In this document: positions 39,935 through 50,989 of the stretch, piece after piece
How the letters are laid out: each line of letters begins with the position of its first letter
Position numbering within the stretch: the stretch's first letter is position 1
Assembly (NCBI GenBank): GCA_964019135.1
Contig: OZ025248.1
Coordinates: forward strand, 74,902,119-74,966,118
DNA length: 64,000 nt
DNA from: Arenicola marina
Lineage: Eukaryota > Annelida > Polychaeta > Arenicolidae
Direction: 5' to 3'
Position numbers and translations under genes: made by a program
The notes under the pieces: generated by a model
Seen by the model: only the letters and a program-made list of their open reading frames with translations
Database searches by the model: none
Told to the model about the DNA's origin: nothing

Positions 39935-40890
39935 TCAGTGGGCTAGAGAGCTCGCATTGAGTGCTCTGGTCACCTGAGCGTGGGTCGATGGTTCGAGCCC
40001 TGCTCTGGCCATGTCTGTGTGGTCGCAGGATAAAGATCCCATGTCTTTCTTCGTAAAGAGTAGGAGGTTAACCCCGGAGACATGGCTCCACCTTGGCGCA
40101 AGTGCCCCCAGGCAAGCCCGCTTCTCTAGGGGCACAACGGTAACAGTGTTAAAATCCTTCGACGTTAGTAGGGAATCGACTGTAGCTTTTATTATAATGT
40201 GGGCGCGTACAATAATAGTGCTTATGTATTCTATATACCTTGTTCTATCTCAAGAAAGTGTGTCAACACTAGATTGTTGCAGTCATATTTTCGCGAACAA
40301 ATGTTGGAGCATGCGACTTTTCCCTACCAACCGCCATGCGTATGCAGCGCCACCTGGCGAATCCCGCCACCATTTGTAGCCTGGGTCCCAAACTTTGTAA
40401 CAGTCCATGACCTGTGAAAGAGGGCGCTACTGTTGTCCCTAAGTTCAAAGTGAGCGACTGACAAGGCCCTCTAGCGGAGAGTCATATGCTAACGGAGAGG
40501 AGGAACCAAGTCGCATTCGCAGGTACCGGCATCCGCCCAAAACAAATATGGCGGACGGCTGGTCGGAAACAGTTGTGTGCTCCAACATTTCTTCGCGAAA
40601 ATATAACCGAAACAACCTAGTGTCGACACACTTTATTGATGTCAGATGATAGAACAAGGTATATAGAATACGTAAACACTATGATTGTTCGAGCACACGT
40701 AGTAATAAAAGCTACAGTCGATTCCCTACTAACGTCGAAGGATTTTAACATTGTTACCGTTGTGCCCCTAGAGAAGCGGGCTTGCCTGGGGGCACTTGCG
40801 CCAAGGCTCCACCCTCCCGGCCTTCCTTCTCCCATTGACGCGATATGACCGAAAGGGGTTAAAGCGTCCTGAATAACCAACCAACCAACC
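39935..40890 (+). mobile_element. tRNA-derived SINE (copy A), split by a fold-back insertion
   Basis: The head starts at GTGGGCTAGAGAGCTCGC (A box) with B box GGTTCGAGCCC at 39990-40000. The core includes GTGTGGTCGCAGGATAAAG, AAAGAGTAGGAGG and CCCCGGAGACATGGCTCCAC. The element is interrupted at 40092 and resumes at 40805 with GGCTCCACCCTCCCGG, then CCCATTGACGCGATATGACC and a 3' tail of (AACC)n near 40876-40890. Without the insert it is about 235 bp. Copies B and C lie at 62.8-63.6 kb. Confidence 0.85.
40092..40804. mobile_element. 713-bp fold-back element inside SINE copy A
   Basis: Ends CTTGGCGCAAGTGCCCCCAG and its inverse. The inverted arms run to roughly 240 bp with scattered mismatches (40092-40335 against about 40560-40804). 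The 8-bp GGCTCCAC occurs on both sides (40084-40091, 40805-40812), fitting a target duplication. Eight base pairs suits hAT-type integration, but the ends do not match a hAT consensus I know. No transposase. The centre (about 40320-40560) is related to the element at 37.6-37.8 kb. Confidence 0.8.
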
Positions 40891-40892
40891 AG

Positions 40893-41297
40893 ATGGAATT
40901 GTCTGCCAAACACACGTAATTGTCGGTTCTCTGTTTCATATTTCATTAGCCCCCTGCGGGTTCGGGGGAAAGTAGAATAGGCCCGATGCACCTCCATGTT
41001 TAACATCTGCATGTCGTAAGAGGCGACTAAATGGAGGCGAACCGTATGCCGTGGTTCGCAACCCGTGTCGGGGGAAGACGGGACTCTGCTGGTTGAGTGG
41101 AAACTCGGTTTCTGCAAGATACCAGTTTGACCCTTATTTCTCCTAGACGGGAGGTCAGATTTGGCCCGGTCTGATCAATCGGCTCGTCACGACAAGTCCA
41201 AGGATTCTTGTTCAACAACATCATATCAAAAACATTTTCACCCTATTATTCATACAACCGTATGCAATGAGTCTTTTGAGACACCTCATATTTCAGT
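40893..41297. other. Intergenic DNA with an unclassified repeat-like block
   Basis: The stretch with CCCCTGCGGGTTCGGGGG at 40951-40968 and GTCGTAAGAGGCGACTAA near 41013-41030 looks like a dispersed repeat end. GTTCG within the GC-rich block recalls a B box. Not enough to classify. Confidence 0.35.
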
Positions 41298-41604
41298 AGC
41301 TCTGACATCAAAACCGCCACAAAGGTGAAGGTTTTGAATAGCACAACACTTTTTGATGTAGGAAACAAGCATGGCAGCGTGCGCAAACTGAACTCTTAAA
41401 TGACATATATTTCAGATATTTTACCGGCTTTCGATTTCAGTAAAGGCGCCGGGAGTAAGAATACAGTTTGTAGATTGCAAAAATGCCAATATTTTAACAA
41501 TTAGTTGACGCATTTAGCGCCGGGAGCTTTCGAAAGAAGTCTACACAGAACAGTGTTGTGCTGTTCAAAACCTTCATCTTGGTGGTGGATTTGATGTCAG
41601 AGCT
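41298..41604. mobile_element. Inverted-repeat element with 53-bp arms
   Basis: 41298-41350 (AGCTCTGACATCAAAACC..GCACAACACT) pairs with 41552-41604 (AGTGTTGTGCTGTTCAAAAC..TGTCAGAGCT). The spacer of about 200 bp has two copies of GCGCCGGGAG. No coding capacity. Non-autonomous DNA element or fold-back. Confidence 0.65.
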
Positions 41605-41824
41605 AATAGTTCAGTTGCTCTGAACAAGATCCTGTTAGGACGGTGGCTTGGGCTAATCAAGTGGCAAATACCTTTTTTTTCCAACAGAAGAATAAGTATT
41701 TGTTATGCGAGTATACCGTCTGTGTATCCTTGGCACTGGGTGCTGGAGTACCGCACCGAATCAGTGTCCCGAGAGGGCTCCGAGGTTGGTGGGGACCACG
41801 GACGGTGAAATATTTAAACCCAAC

Positions 41825-43126
41825 ATGAGTGCCCAAGAAAAAACCCCCACACCTGCAGAAACAAAAGCACGAGAAGAACGATCCAATAAGAAACTTCGAA
41901 CAAGCTCTCCTACACCTGAACCAAATCAACAAAACGACAATTTTTCAAGATTTTTGATGGCACACGCCACAAATCCAGATTTACCTCTTTCGAAATTGTC
42001 ACCATTTGCACTGGATAAGGCCATCCAAAGTCTGGCCGGAGAACCAAAGGATGTCAAACGACTCCGCTCCGGTGACCTCCTCATCGAGGTCACACGGAAG
42101 AGTCATGCTGACAACCTCCTCTGAGCCACGACCCTCCTCCATATCCCAGTTACAATAACTCCTCACCGTACCCTCAACAATAGCCGAGGTGTCATCCGGT
42201 GCAGAGACCTACAAATGTGTTCTGACACAGAGATAGTTACCGAGTTGGCCTCACAGAATGTCATGGAGGCCAAACGGATATCAATCACGAAAAATGGAGA
42301 AAGAATTCCAACAAATACCATTATTCTCACATTTGCATCCCACATCCCTCCTACAACAATAAAAGCTGGATACCTTCGTGTACCAGTCGATATCTATATA
42401 CCAAAGCCACTACGCTGTTTCCAATGCCAACGCTTCGGCCACGGAAAGAACAACTGCAAGAGGCAAGTCACTTGTGCTCGCTGTGGCGACGAGGGCCATG
42501 AAGACACCTCCTGCAGCAAACCGAGTCACTGCGTAAATTGCAAAGGCAGTCACTACGCATACTCAAAACAGTGTCCAATGTGGCAAAAAGAAAAAGAGGT
42601 ACAGACAGTAAAAACTAAAAACTCCATATCCTATCCCGAAGCGAGAAAAATAATAGAAAGTAAAACTGCAAATGTAACTGGAAACAAAACATTCGCTGAA
42701 GTGACGGGCTCGACCCAAACCAAATCCAATGAGACAACACCAAAACCAAACATGGTTTCCATAGGAATAAACACTGTTTATTCCTGGCCACCAGATGCAG
42801 AATTCACAATTACAACAGAAACCCCAGAGGAGACAGGAACATCCAGCCAGACAGAGCCCATAATAGAAATTCAAACAAAGACACCTGCAAAGAAACCTTC
42901 TGCAAAACCCACTACAAAACCCACTACAAAACCCACCACCCACAAACTGAACAAAGCGAAACCAGCAAACCTAAACCGACCACCCAAGGGATCAACGGAT
43001 CCCATCAAAGTACATAACAAATACTCGCAACTAGAGGAGGAGGACGATGAGGAAATGGAGACAGACACACAGGAAAGGGGGGGTGACAAAAGAAAACACA
43101 AGGCAGATACGCCACCCATATCATGA
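41825..43126 (+). pseudogene. LINE ORF1 (zinc-knuckle RNA-binding protein)
   Basis: Nucleic-acid chaperone that coats LINE RNA (known for the family). I start it at the ATG at 41825 (MSAQEKTP) rather than the in-frame ATG at 41705, because the intervening bases look like LINE 5'UTR. The frame is continuous to 43126 except for one TGA at 42122-42124, about 100 codons in. Coding resemblance continues straight through it (LHIPVTITPHRTLNNSRGV). Three knuckles follow: CFQCQRFGHGKNNC, CARCGDEGHEDTSC and CVNCKGSHYAYSKQC. The C-terminal part is rich in Lys, Pro and Thr (KPTTKPTTKPTT), then acidic (LEEEDDEEMETD). ORF2 begins 3 bases after the stop. Confidence 0.85.
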
Positions 43127-43129
43127 ACC

Positions 43130-46100
43130 ATGGCTTCCATTATACAATGGAATTGTCGAGGTATGAGAGCCAATCGTGACGAAATCCTCTTGCTAAAGCA
43201 GGACCACAACCCCATAGCGTTTTGTCTCCAAGAAACATTCATCAAAAACCAAGGCGATATAACAATTAGTATACATCATATGATAATCTAGGACTTAATA
43301 CGGGAGATAAAATCACAGGCGGAGTTAGTATCCTTATAAAGGAGAAAACTCCACACAGCCAAATACCCTTACAGACCAACCTACAAGCTATTGCCATACG
43401 AATAACATTACACAAAACCATAACCCTGTGCTCTATCTCTATTCCACCTAATTTACCGCCGTATATACTTCTTGGAGATTTCAATGCCCATCATACGATA
43501 TGGGGTTGTAAAGACATACAACCCAAGGGCCGCCTGCTGGAGGACTTTATCTTAAAAAACAATACCGTTCTGCTCAACGATGGCTCAATAACTTATACAC
43601 ACCCCGGGAATGGTGCCAAAACGGCTATAGACCTAACTATAGCCCATCCCAGTCTATGCCTTGATTTCAATTGGAAAGTGGAAGATGATCTTCACGGCAG
43701 TGACCACTTCCCTATCCTTCTTACTAGCCAATTTCCCGCTCCAGATGAAAATATTGCTCACTGGAAGCTAAATAAGGCTGACTGGACTACTTTTAAAAAA
43801 ATGTGCTTTGAAAAACTCACAACAGCCAACTTCCAAGGTATACCAGACCCAATAGCCCTCTTCAGCGAAACACTTCATAAAATAGCTGAAGACACCATTC
43901 CCAAAACCTCGACCAATCTCAAAATACAAAAGAAGCCATGGTTTAGCGATGAATGCCGTGAGGCCGTACAACAACGAAAACAGGCTCAGCGAGAACTCCA
44001 AATACATCCTACTCCAGGAAATATCCTCAAATATAAACAAGTGCAGGAAAACTAACAACACTTCACCAGGGCCTGACAATATCCCATACCAAGTCATGAA
44101 ACAACTACCCGATCCATCCTTGGAACTTCTTCTCGACATGTTCAACTTCATTTGGCAAACCGGGCAAATACCCCCATCGTGGAAAAAGGCGATAGTCATT
44201 CCTATCCCTAAGCCTGGGAAGGATCACACCAATCCTTCTTCCTACCGACCAATAGCTCTTACAAGTTGTATATGTAAAACACAGAAACAATGATAAATAA
44301 CCGCCTTACATATTATCTGGAAACAAATAATATCATCACTAAGTTCCAGAGTGGCTTTCGACAAAACAGAAATACCACCGATAATTTAATAAGATTGGAG
44401 ACTTATATACGCGAGGCATTCATCAAAAAAGAACACGTGGTGGCAGTATTCTTTGACCTTGAAAAGGCATATGACACCACATGGAAATATGGTATTTTAA
44501 AAGACCTCCATGATATGGGACTCACAGGGTCATATGCCAAATTTTATTCAAGAATTCCTAAACAGACGTCTATTTCAGACAAGGGTCGGAACTACCCTCT
44601 CCGAAGTATACGATCAGGAGATGGGGGTTCCCCAAGGCAGTATCTTATCTGTAACCCTTTTTTTTTATTAAAATCAACAGCATCATAAAATGTCTCACTA
44701 ATAACTTAGATCCTTCTCTCTTTGTTGATGACTTTTTTGGCCTGTTTCAGGTCCAAACATATGCACACAATAGAAAGGCAACTACAAATGAACCTCAATA
44801 AGTTACAACAATGGTGCGATGAGAATGGATTTAAATTTTCAAAACCTAAAACAGTGTGAATGCACTTTTGTCAACTCCGGAAACTCCATCCGGAACCTGA
44901 ACTTAAAATGAACGGGGATCAAATACCAGTTGTGCCAGAAACAAAATTTCTCGGCCTTTTATTCGATAAAAAACTGACTTTTATACCCCATATCAAACAA
45001 TTAAAACAGAAATGTACCAAAGCACTTAATATAATTAAAGTTCTATCTAATACAGAAAGAGAGACATTATTTAATATCTACAGAGCCCTGATACGGTCAC
45101 GGCTGGATTATAGGTCGATGATTTACGGATCAGCACGCAAATCATATTTGCAGATGCTGGACCCTGTGCACAACCAAGCACTTCGTTTATGTCTGGGAGC
45201 TTTCCGCACATCTTCTGCGGAAAGCCTCTACGTGGAGTCTGCTGAGCCATCTCTATATACTACCGTAGAGATAAATTAGCACTACAATACGCACTTAAGC
45301 TCAAAACAAATCCCAATAATCCTACCTTTGAAGACATATTCCATCCAAAGTTTACAACACTATTTGAAAACAAACCGAAGACAATGCCCACCTTTGGAAT
45401 TCGAGTCAATCACCTTTTGACAAGATACAATATCAATTTCAACGATATACGAACCTGGCACCTTCCAGAAATCCCACCATGGGAAATGGAATCACCAAAA
45501 GTTCTTTTAGAACTAGCAACTTACAACAAATCTGACACAGACCCATCACAATTTTTAGAACTTAAACATACTATTCACAATCAACACCCCAACCATTTCT
45601 CTATATATACCGATGGCTCAAAAGACTCTCACAGGGTGGCCGCTGCAGCTGTGGCTGGTGAACACCAGTGCAGCAACCGCCTCCCAGACCAATGTTCTAT
45701 ATACTCCGCAGAAGCAATAGCTCTACTGATGGCACTTGAATATATAGAAAAATCACTACATGATAAATTTATCATCTATTCAGATTCATTATCCTGTATA
45801 CAAGCCATAAAATATCAAAAATATGAAAATCCCTTAATACAAGATATACTCATAAAATGTCATGATTTAACAGCAATGGAAAGGCGGTAGTGTTCTGCTG
45901 GATCCCTAGCCATATAGGCATAGAGGGCAACAGTCTAGCTGCCGCCAAAGAGGCTCTGAGTGACAACGTCCTTCCAGTCCAGTTTCCATACTCGGACTTG
46001 AAGCCGTACATCCAAAATGAAATTACTAAAAATTGGCAGTCGTCCTGGGACGAGCAATCCTCCAACAAATTGCAACGGCTTCAGTCTACTGTGGGTACCA

Positions 46101-46381
46101 AACGGCCAAGAATCCGGGGTAGGCGGAGGGACGTTGTCATTCAGAGACTCCGAATTGGACATACGTACCTTACCCATTGCTATCTCCTCAAAGGAGAACC
46201 ACCTCCCGAGTGTGTTCCCTGTCAGGAACCCCTGACTGTGGAGCACATTCTGTTGAGGTGTGTTGATTTTCAACAAACAAGGGATCAATATTACAGAGCA
46301 GAAACTATGAAAGAACTATTTAATAATATACCACAGCAAAAGATTTTAGATTATTTATCTGCAATAAATCTAGTCAAGTGA
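43130..46381 (+). pseudogene. LINE ORF2 (endonuclease, reverse transcriptase, RNase H)
   Basis: Enzyme for target-primed reverse transcription (family knowledge). Endonuclease: QWNCRGMRANRDEILL at the start, LQETFI, LLGDFNAHHTIWG near 43471 and GSDHFPI near 43699. Reverse transcriptase: SPGPDNIPYQ, YRPIAL, SGFRQNRNTTDNLIRLETYI, FFDLEKAYDTTW and catalytic FVDD near 44720. RNase H: IYTDGSKD, the E of YSAEAIALL, IYSDSLSCIQAI and WIPSHIGIEGN near 45900. A cysteine/histidine end (CVPCQ..HILLRC) follows. The frame changes at least six times: stop near 43288, then frame switches near 44050, 44285, before 44860, near 45270-45384 and near 45888. Two stretches look deleted: about 20 codons before LLGDFNAHH and roughly 100 codons before TNNTSPGPDN. 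Confidence 0.88.
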
Positions 46382-46501
46382 ATATAATATATCTAGTCAA
46401 CGTTGACAGCCAAACAGTGCAAACGATTTTAGATCATTTATCTACAATAAATCTAGTCAAATACATATGATATATATTCAACGTTTACTGCCAAACAGTG
46501 C
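46342..46501 (+). repeat. 83-bp tandem duplication across the LINE stop codon
   Basis: GATTTTAGATTATTTATCTG at 46342 recurs as GATTTTAGATCATTTATCTA at 46425, and both copies end in GCCAAACAGTGCA. The duplicated block spans the last codons of ORF2 and the first 3'UTR bases. Confidence 0.8.
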
Positions 46502-46777
46502 ATTTTGCTGTAATTATTAATCTCAAAAGCTTGGTTTTAAAAACCAACTCATGGTTTTATATTCTGACAATTTATTGTCTTTATCGTTCGCCATTCTTCA
46601 CGTTCATGGTTTTATGACAATCTGCTCAATCATATTACTTGATATCCTCAGGGTTTTATTAATTTATTAATCGATTCCACAAAGACTGCATTCATGGTTT
46701 TATTCATATCACATGTATTGATTTTCAGGGTTTTAATATTGACTCTTGACTTATTTAGAATAACCTTAAAGCAATAT

Positions 46778-46809
46778 GGCACGATATAGCCTTCCAGGCT
46801 GAAAGTGCC
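46778..46809 (+). other. 3'-terminal stem-loop of the LINE
   Basis: GGCAC..AGCCT-TCC-AGGCT..GTGCC folds into a two-part stem just before the (AATCA)n tail. This is the position where a LINE reverse transcriptase recognises its RNA. Function inferred from position. Confidence 0.6.
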
Positions 46810-46889
46810 GTTAGGCCCCAATCAAATCAAATCAAATCATATTTCATTACCTAATAAGAAATTAAACATTTAATCGGCTAAACAAAGTT

Positions 46890-47715
46890 TCGCTACCCAC
46901 CCCCACACCCATCCACCAGAACCATACACTCATCCCTCCCACCGCCTTGACCCACAATCGTCAGACTGATATACCCCCCCCCCCCCGCCCATCCACACCC
47001 ACCGTGCATGGGGGGGGCACAGGGGCACGTGCCCCCCTTTCCGACCCTAAGCCTGCTAAGGTATCTGTGCCCTGTGTGGAACAAATGATTGTGCCCCGCA
47101 CTCTTCAGGAATTCTTGAACACGCCCTAGCAGCACCAATTTGGTGGACTCCTCCCCCCCCCCCCTCCCCGTTCACCCACACCAACCAAATGTTAATGGAC
47201 TCATTTCTGCCCAGCCCCAACACCAACCGAGACCCATCAGAGTAGTAAACCACTGCCCTCTTCCCCCGCTCACTGGCACCAACCAAACTTACGCACTCTT
47301 GCCCGCACCTGCACGCCCCCCCCCCCCCCGAAGCCCGCTGACCCTCACATGACTCCATGAACTCCTGCCCCGCTCCATTTCCCCCGACCACCGAAGCCCG
47401 CCAGACCGATGTACCCTTGCCCCCCCCCCCCCATTCCCGCCAGACTGATGTACCCCTACCCCTCCCCCACCGTTCCCCACCAACACTACCATAATCCTGC
47501 CCCCCCCCCCCTCGCCCGCCGACATCACCACTCCTGCCCCACCTTCCAACACCCACCAGACTCAAGCTTTCTTGCCCCCCCCGCCCATCGACAGACACGT
47601 GCTTTGCTGGCCCCTGCCCCCCCCCGATCCTAGCACCCACCAGACTCTCCTGACCCGTGCACCTCCCCCCCCCCGTCCCAAGAGCCACCGGACTCATGCT
47701 ATCATGACCCCCGCC
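46890..47715 (+). repeat. C-rich degenerate repeat tract
   Basis: Long C runs with ACCAGACT-like motifs every 40-60 bp, for example near 46916, 46965, 47404, 47447 and 47553. It reads as an old, diverged flank of the minisatellite that follows. Open frames here are low-complexity artefacts. Confidence 0.7.
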
Positions 47716-48722
47716 CCCACGTCCTGACATTCACCAGACTATCCTGAAACCTGCCTCCCATCCCCCCGTCCTAACACCCACCAGACTCTCCTGGAACCTG
47801 CCTCCCATCCCCCCGTCCTAACACCCACCAGACTATCCTGGAACCTGCCTCCCATCCCCCCGTCCTAACACCCACCAGACTATCCTGGAACCTGCCTCCC
47901 ATCCCCCCGTCCTAACACCCACCAGACTATCCTGGAACCTGCCTCCCATCCCCCCGTCCTAACACCCACCAGACTATCCTGGCCCCTGCCTCCCATCCCC
48001 CCGTCCTAACACCCACCAGACTCTCCTGGCCCGTGCCCCCCGTCCTAACACCCACCAGACTCTCCTGGCCCGTGCCCCCCGCCCTAACACCCACCAGACT
48101 CTCCTGGCCTGTGCCCCCCGTCCTAACACCCACCAGACTCTCCTGGCCCGTGCCCCCCGTCCTAACACCCACCAGACTCTCCTGGCCCGTGCCCCCCGTC
48201 CTAACACCCACCAGACTCTCCTGGCCCGTGCCCCCCGTCCTAACACCCACCAGACTCTCCTGGCCCCTGCCTCCCATCCCCCCGTCCTAACACCCACCAG
48301 ACTCTCCTGGCCCGTGCCCCCTGTCCAAACACCCACCAGACTCTCCTGGCCCGTGCCCCCCGTCCTAACACCCACCAGACTCTCCTGGCCCGTGCCCCCC
48401 GTCCTAACACCCACCAGACTCTCCTGGCCCGTGCCCCCCGTCCTAACACCCACCAGACTCTCCTGGCCCGTGCCCCCCGTCCTAACACCCACCAGACTCT
48501 CCTGGCCCGTGCCCCCCGTCCTAACACCCACCAGACTATCCTGGCCCGTGCCCCCCGTCCTAACACCCACCAGACTCTCCTGGCCCGTGCCCCCCGTCCT
48601 AACACCCACCAGACTCTCCTGGCCCGTGCCCCCCGTCCTAACACCCACCAGACTCTCCTGGCCCGTGCCCCCCGTCCTAACACCCACCAGACTCTCCTGG
48701 CCCGTGCCCCCCGTCCTAACGT
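47716..48722 (+). repeat. C-rich minisatellite, 47-bp units then 39-bp units
   Basis: The first part (to about 48002) has units of about 47 bp: CCGTCCTAACACCCACCAGA, then CTATCCTGGAACCTGCCTCC and CATCCCC. From about 48002 the unit is 39 bp (CTCTCCTGGCCCGTGCCCC after the same start), roughly 18 copies, with one 47-bp reversion near 48240-48287. The 8-bp difference is the CTCCCATC-type insertion. 39 bp is a multiple of 3, giving open frames on both strands (VLTPTRLSWPVPP, 13 residues). Confidence 0.93.
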
Positions 48723-48990
48723 CTACCGGACCTGACCTATCTTTCGAATGCCCTAAGATACCGACTTCCAAATTCACAAAAAGATGCGGAATGGTCATTT
48801 TCAGGCTACGTTCCTAGATGGGCCATGTAGGTCAAAGTCAAAGTGGCAGGATTTTTTTTGAAATTCGTTTAACCATTGAAAGATCGAACAAAATCACGTT
48901 CACAACACAACGGCAACAAGACAGACAAATAAAACATTGCACAGAGTATACCTTTAATTTAGTATTTCGGTGTAGGTTTTGTTTGAGGGG
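48723..48990. other. Unique spacer between C-rich and G-rich tracts
   Basis: Ordinary composition, no gene. It separates two blocks with opposite strand bias. Confidence 0.6.
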
Positions 48991-49830
48991 AGGGAGTGAT
49001 TGGGTCGTTCTGCGTCTGAGGCGGGGGAGGGGTGGGGAGGAAGATATGGAGAGGGGCTTCTTTGGGGGGTGTGTGTGAAGGGGAGGGAGTTGTTCGCCCC
49101 GTGTGTATGTGAGGGGAGCGGGGGGGGGGGGGTCCGTCCAGGGTGTGTGTGTGAAGGAGAGGTTGTCCTGGATGTGCATGAAAAAGGGGGCGTCCCGTGC
49201 GAGGGGGTCCGTCCGGTGTGTGTGTAAACGATGTGGGGTGGTTGTCTTGGGTGCGTAGGGCGTGATCCGTTGTAAGTGAGGGGGGGGGGGAGGCGGAGGA
49301 AGTTCGTCCAGAGTGTGTAGGATGGGGGAGATTGCATCCTTGGTGTACCGTGAGTGGGTGTGGGGGAGGGGGGGGTCTGTCCCGGGTGTTAATATATTTC
49401 TTGACATTGTATGTCAGTCAAGGGCGCGTATGAGGGGGATAGTGGGGATTGCGTCCTGGGTGCACGTGAGCGCGGGGGGGAGGGGGGGGGGGTCCGTCAA
49501 GGGTGTGTGAGAACGGGGAGGGGGTGGTTGTCCTAGGGGTGCGTAAGGGGAGGGCGTGCTGGTTGTATGTAAGGGAAGGGGGGGCCGTTAATTCGGACTG
49601 TACGCGTAACGGGGTGCGGGTAGGTGTCCTGGGTGTGGGTGAGGGGGGCCGGACGGGGGGAGTCATGGGCTTTTGATGGGGTTGGATCAGTCCCAGGTGT
49701 GTGAAGGGTAGGGGGAGGGGGTACGCTCTTTGAGTACGTGAGGGAGAGCCTTCTGTTGGTTTGTAAAGGGAAGAGGGTGGTTGCCCTGGGTTTTGCATGA
49801 GGGGAAGGGGCGTTTTTTCGACATATGACC
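48991..49830 (-). repeat. G-rich degenerate repeat tract
   Basis: G runs of 4-14 with GGGTCCGTCCAGGGTGTGTG-like motifs spaced about 45-60 bp (near 49129, 49206, 49372, 49491). The plus strand is G-rich, opposite to 46.9-48.7 kb. Strong potential for G-quadruplexes. No gene. Confidence 0.7.
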
Positions 49831-50989
49831 CAATGATGCACTGTTTGACATTTTTTATTTTAATTCTTTAATTTTAAACGGTTTCGTGTAAGTTTGTAAC
49901 TTCAATTAATTTATTACAATCAAGGCTTCCGCCGTGTATCAGATAATGTGAACATACTACAATTAATGCGGTTGTCAGTTGTTGCCGATTCTGCATGACG
50001 TGTCTACGAGACCTATCGGTTCTTGCAGTCAATGATCTATTCGACTAGCCAACTATTATTTCCACTGCAATGTTGGCGCAGTTTCAACAGTTCGATTGCC
50101 AGCTTTTCATCTGCGCTCAGACAGCGATTGTTCCTGCAGAAGTACGTTGCAGCGTTGTAATAGATCTGGCTATTATCACGGCCGCCACGACAGAGCCAAG
50201 GATGCCTCATCCTGCTGTAGCGGTTGATTCATAGAACCCGTTGACAGGAGGCAGTTGTATCGTTAGTGGTGGACGTCAGGAAGACTAGATGCCGCCCGGA
50301 ATAATCCGAAAACACCTTTCATCCACTGTATATTAAAAGAATGTGGAACATTTTCATTCAAAAAAATTTTTCAAGCAATATTCAATATTTAAATGCGGGT
50401 AAATGCAATACCGTATTAAGTATATAACTAAATTTGATGTGTTGGTCAGGCATAGCCATAGATGCGATAATAACAAATAACCCTAAGTTTCCATACGTCT
50501 TATGACTGTGGTCTGTACTAGGGTCTTATGTACCGCCATTCCACAAGCTTGGTTATGGTTAAGGCAAGGGGTTAGGGGATTAGAGAAGGTTAGGGGTTAG
50601 GGGTTAGCGGATTATGGGTTAGGGTCAGGGACACGGGTCAAATGTTAGGGTACGCAGAGCGAAGTAACATAGCAAGTGGAATAGCGATGAGAGAAAATGA
50701 GACAGACATACGTCTGCTCTAAAGTTGCGGACACAATTAAGTTGTTCATTCATTCTGCTCTTCACCGGCAACGGCAAAAAACAAGCACCATAGACTGTCA
50801 ATTTACAACGATTCTGAATTATTTAAATTCAAATAATATTTACTTGATAGATACTAACACCACACATCTTGTATTTACGGGCTTGCGAGGACTAGTATCG
50901 ACAGTATAGTCAAACTATACTCCTCTTTTAATACTTCTCCCTCCGGAAGCCCGCAGCTCCTGGTTTTCTATGACCGCAAACACCTGCAA
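49831..50989. other. AT-rich intergenic DNA
   Basis: No supported gene. Contains a telomere-like patch at 50545-50650, listed separately. The open frame at 50697-50909 (+) has no recognisable domain. Confidence 0.5.
50545..50650 (+). repeat. Degenerate telomere-like motifs
   Basis: GGGGTTAGGG, GGTTAGGGGTTAGGGG and GGGTTAGGGTCAGGG are scattered over about 100 bp, interrupted by GATTAGAGAA and similar. This is an impure interstitial TTAGGG-like patch, not a true telomere. Confidence 0.6.

Larger units (their letters stand above)
41700..46840 (+). mobile_element. Near full-length, decayed LINE of the I/Jockey group with RNase H
   Basis: Order: 5' region, ORF1 with CCHC zinc knuckles, ORF2 with endonuclease, reverse transcriptase and RNase H, 3'UTR, and an (AATCA)n tail at about 46820-46839. 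RNase H together with an APE-type endonuclease and a zinc-knuckle ORF1 points to the I superfamily (I or Nimb type) more than Jockey proper. It is inactive: ORF1 has one in-frame stop and ORF2 has multiple frame changes and internal deletions. The exact 5' end is uncertain. Confidence 0.9.

Noticed and set aside
39935-40010. Functional tRNA gene
   Set aside because: A and B boxes are present, but they are followed by a SINE core and tail shared by other copies.
47056-49407. Gly-, Arg- or Pro-rich frames in the C- and G-rich tracts
   Set aside because: Low-complexity translation of homopolymer-rich repeats; no start context or domain.
50545-50650. True telomere
   Set aside because: The motifs are impure and short, with ordinary DNA on both sides.
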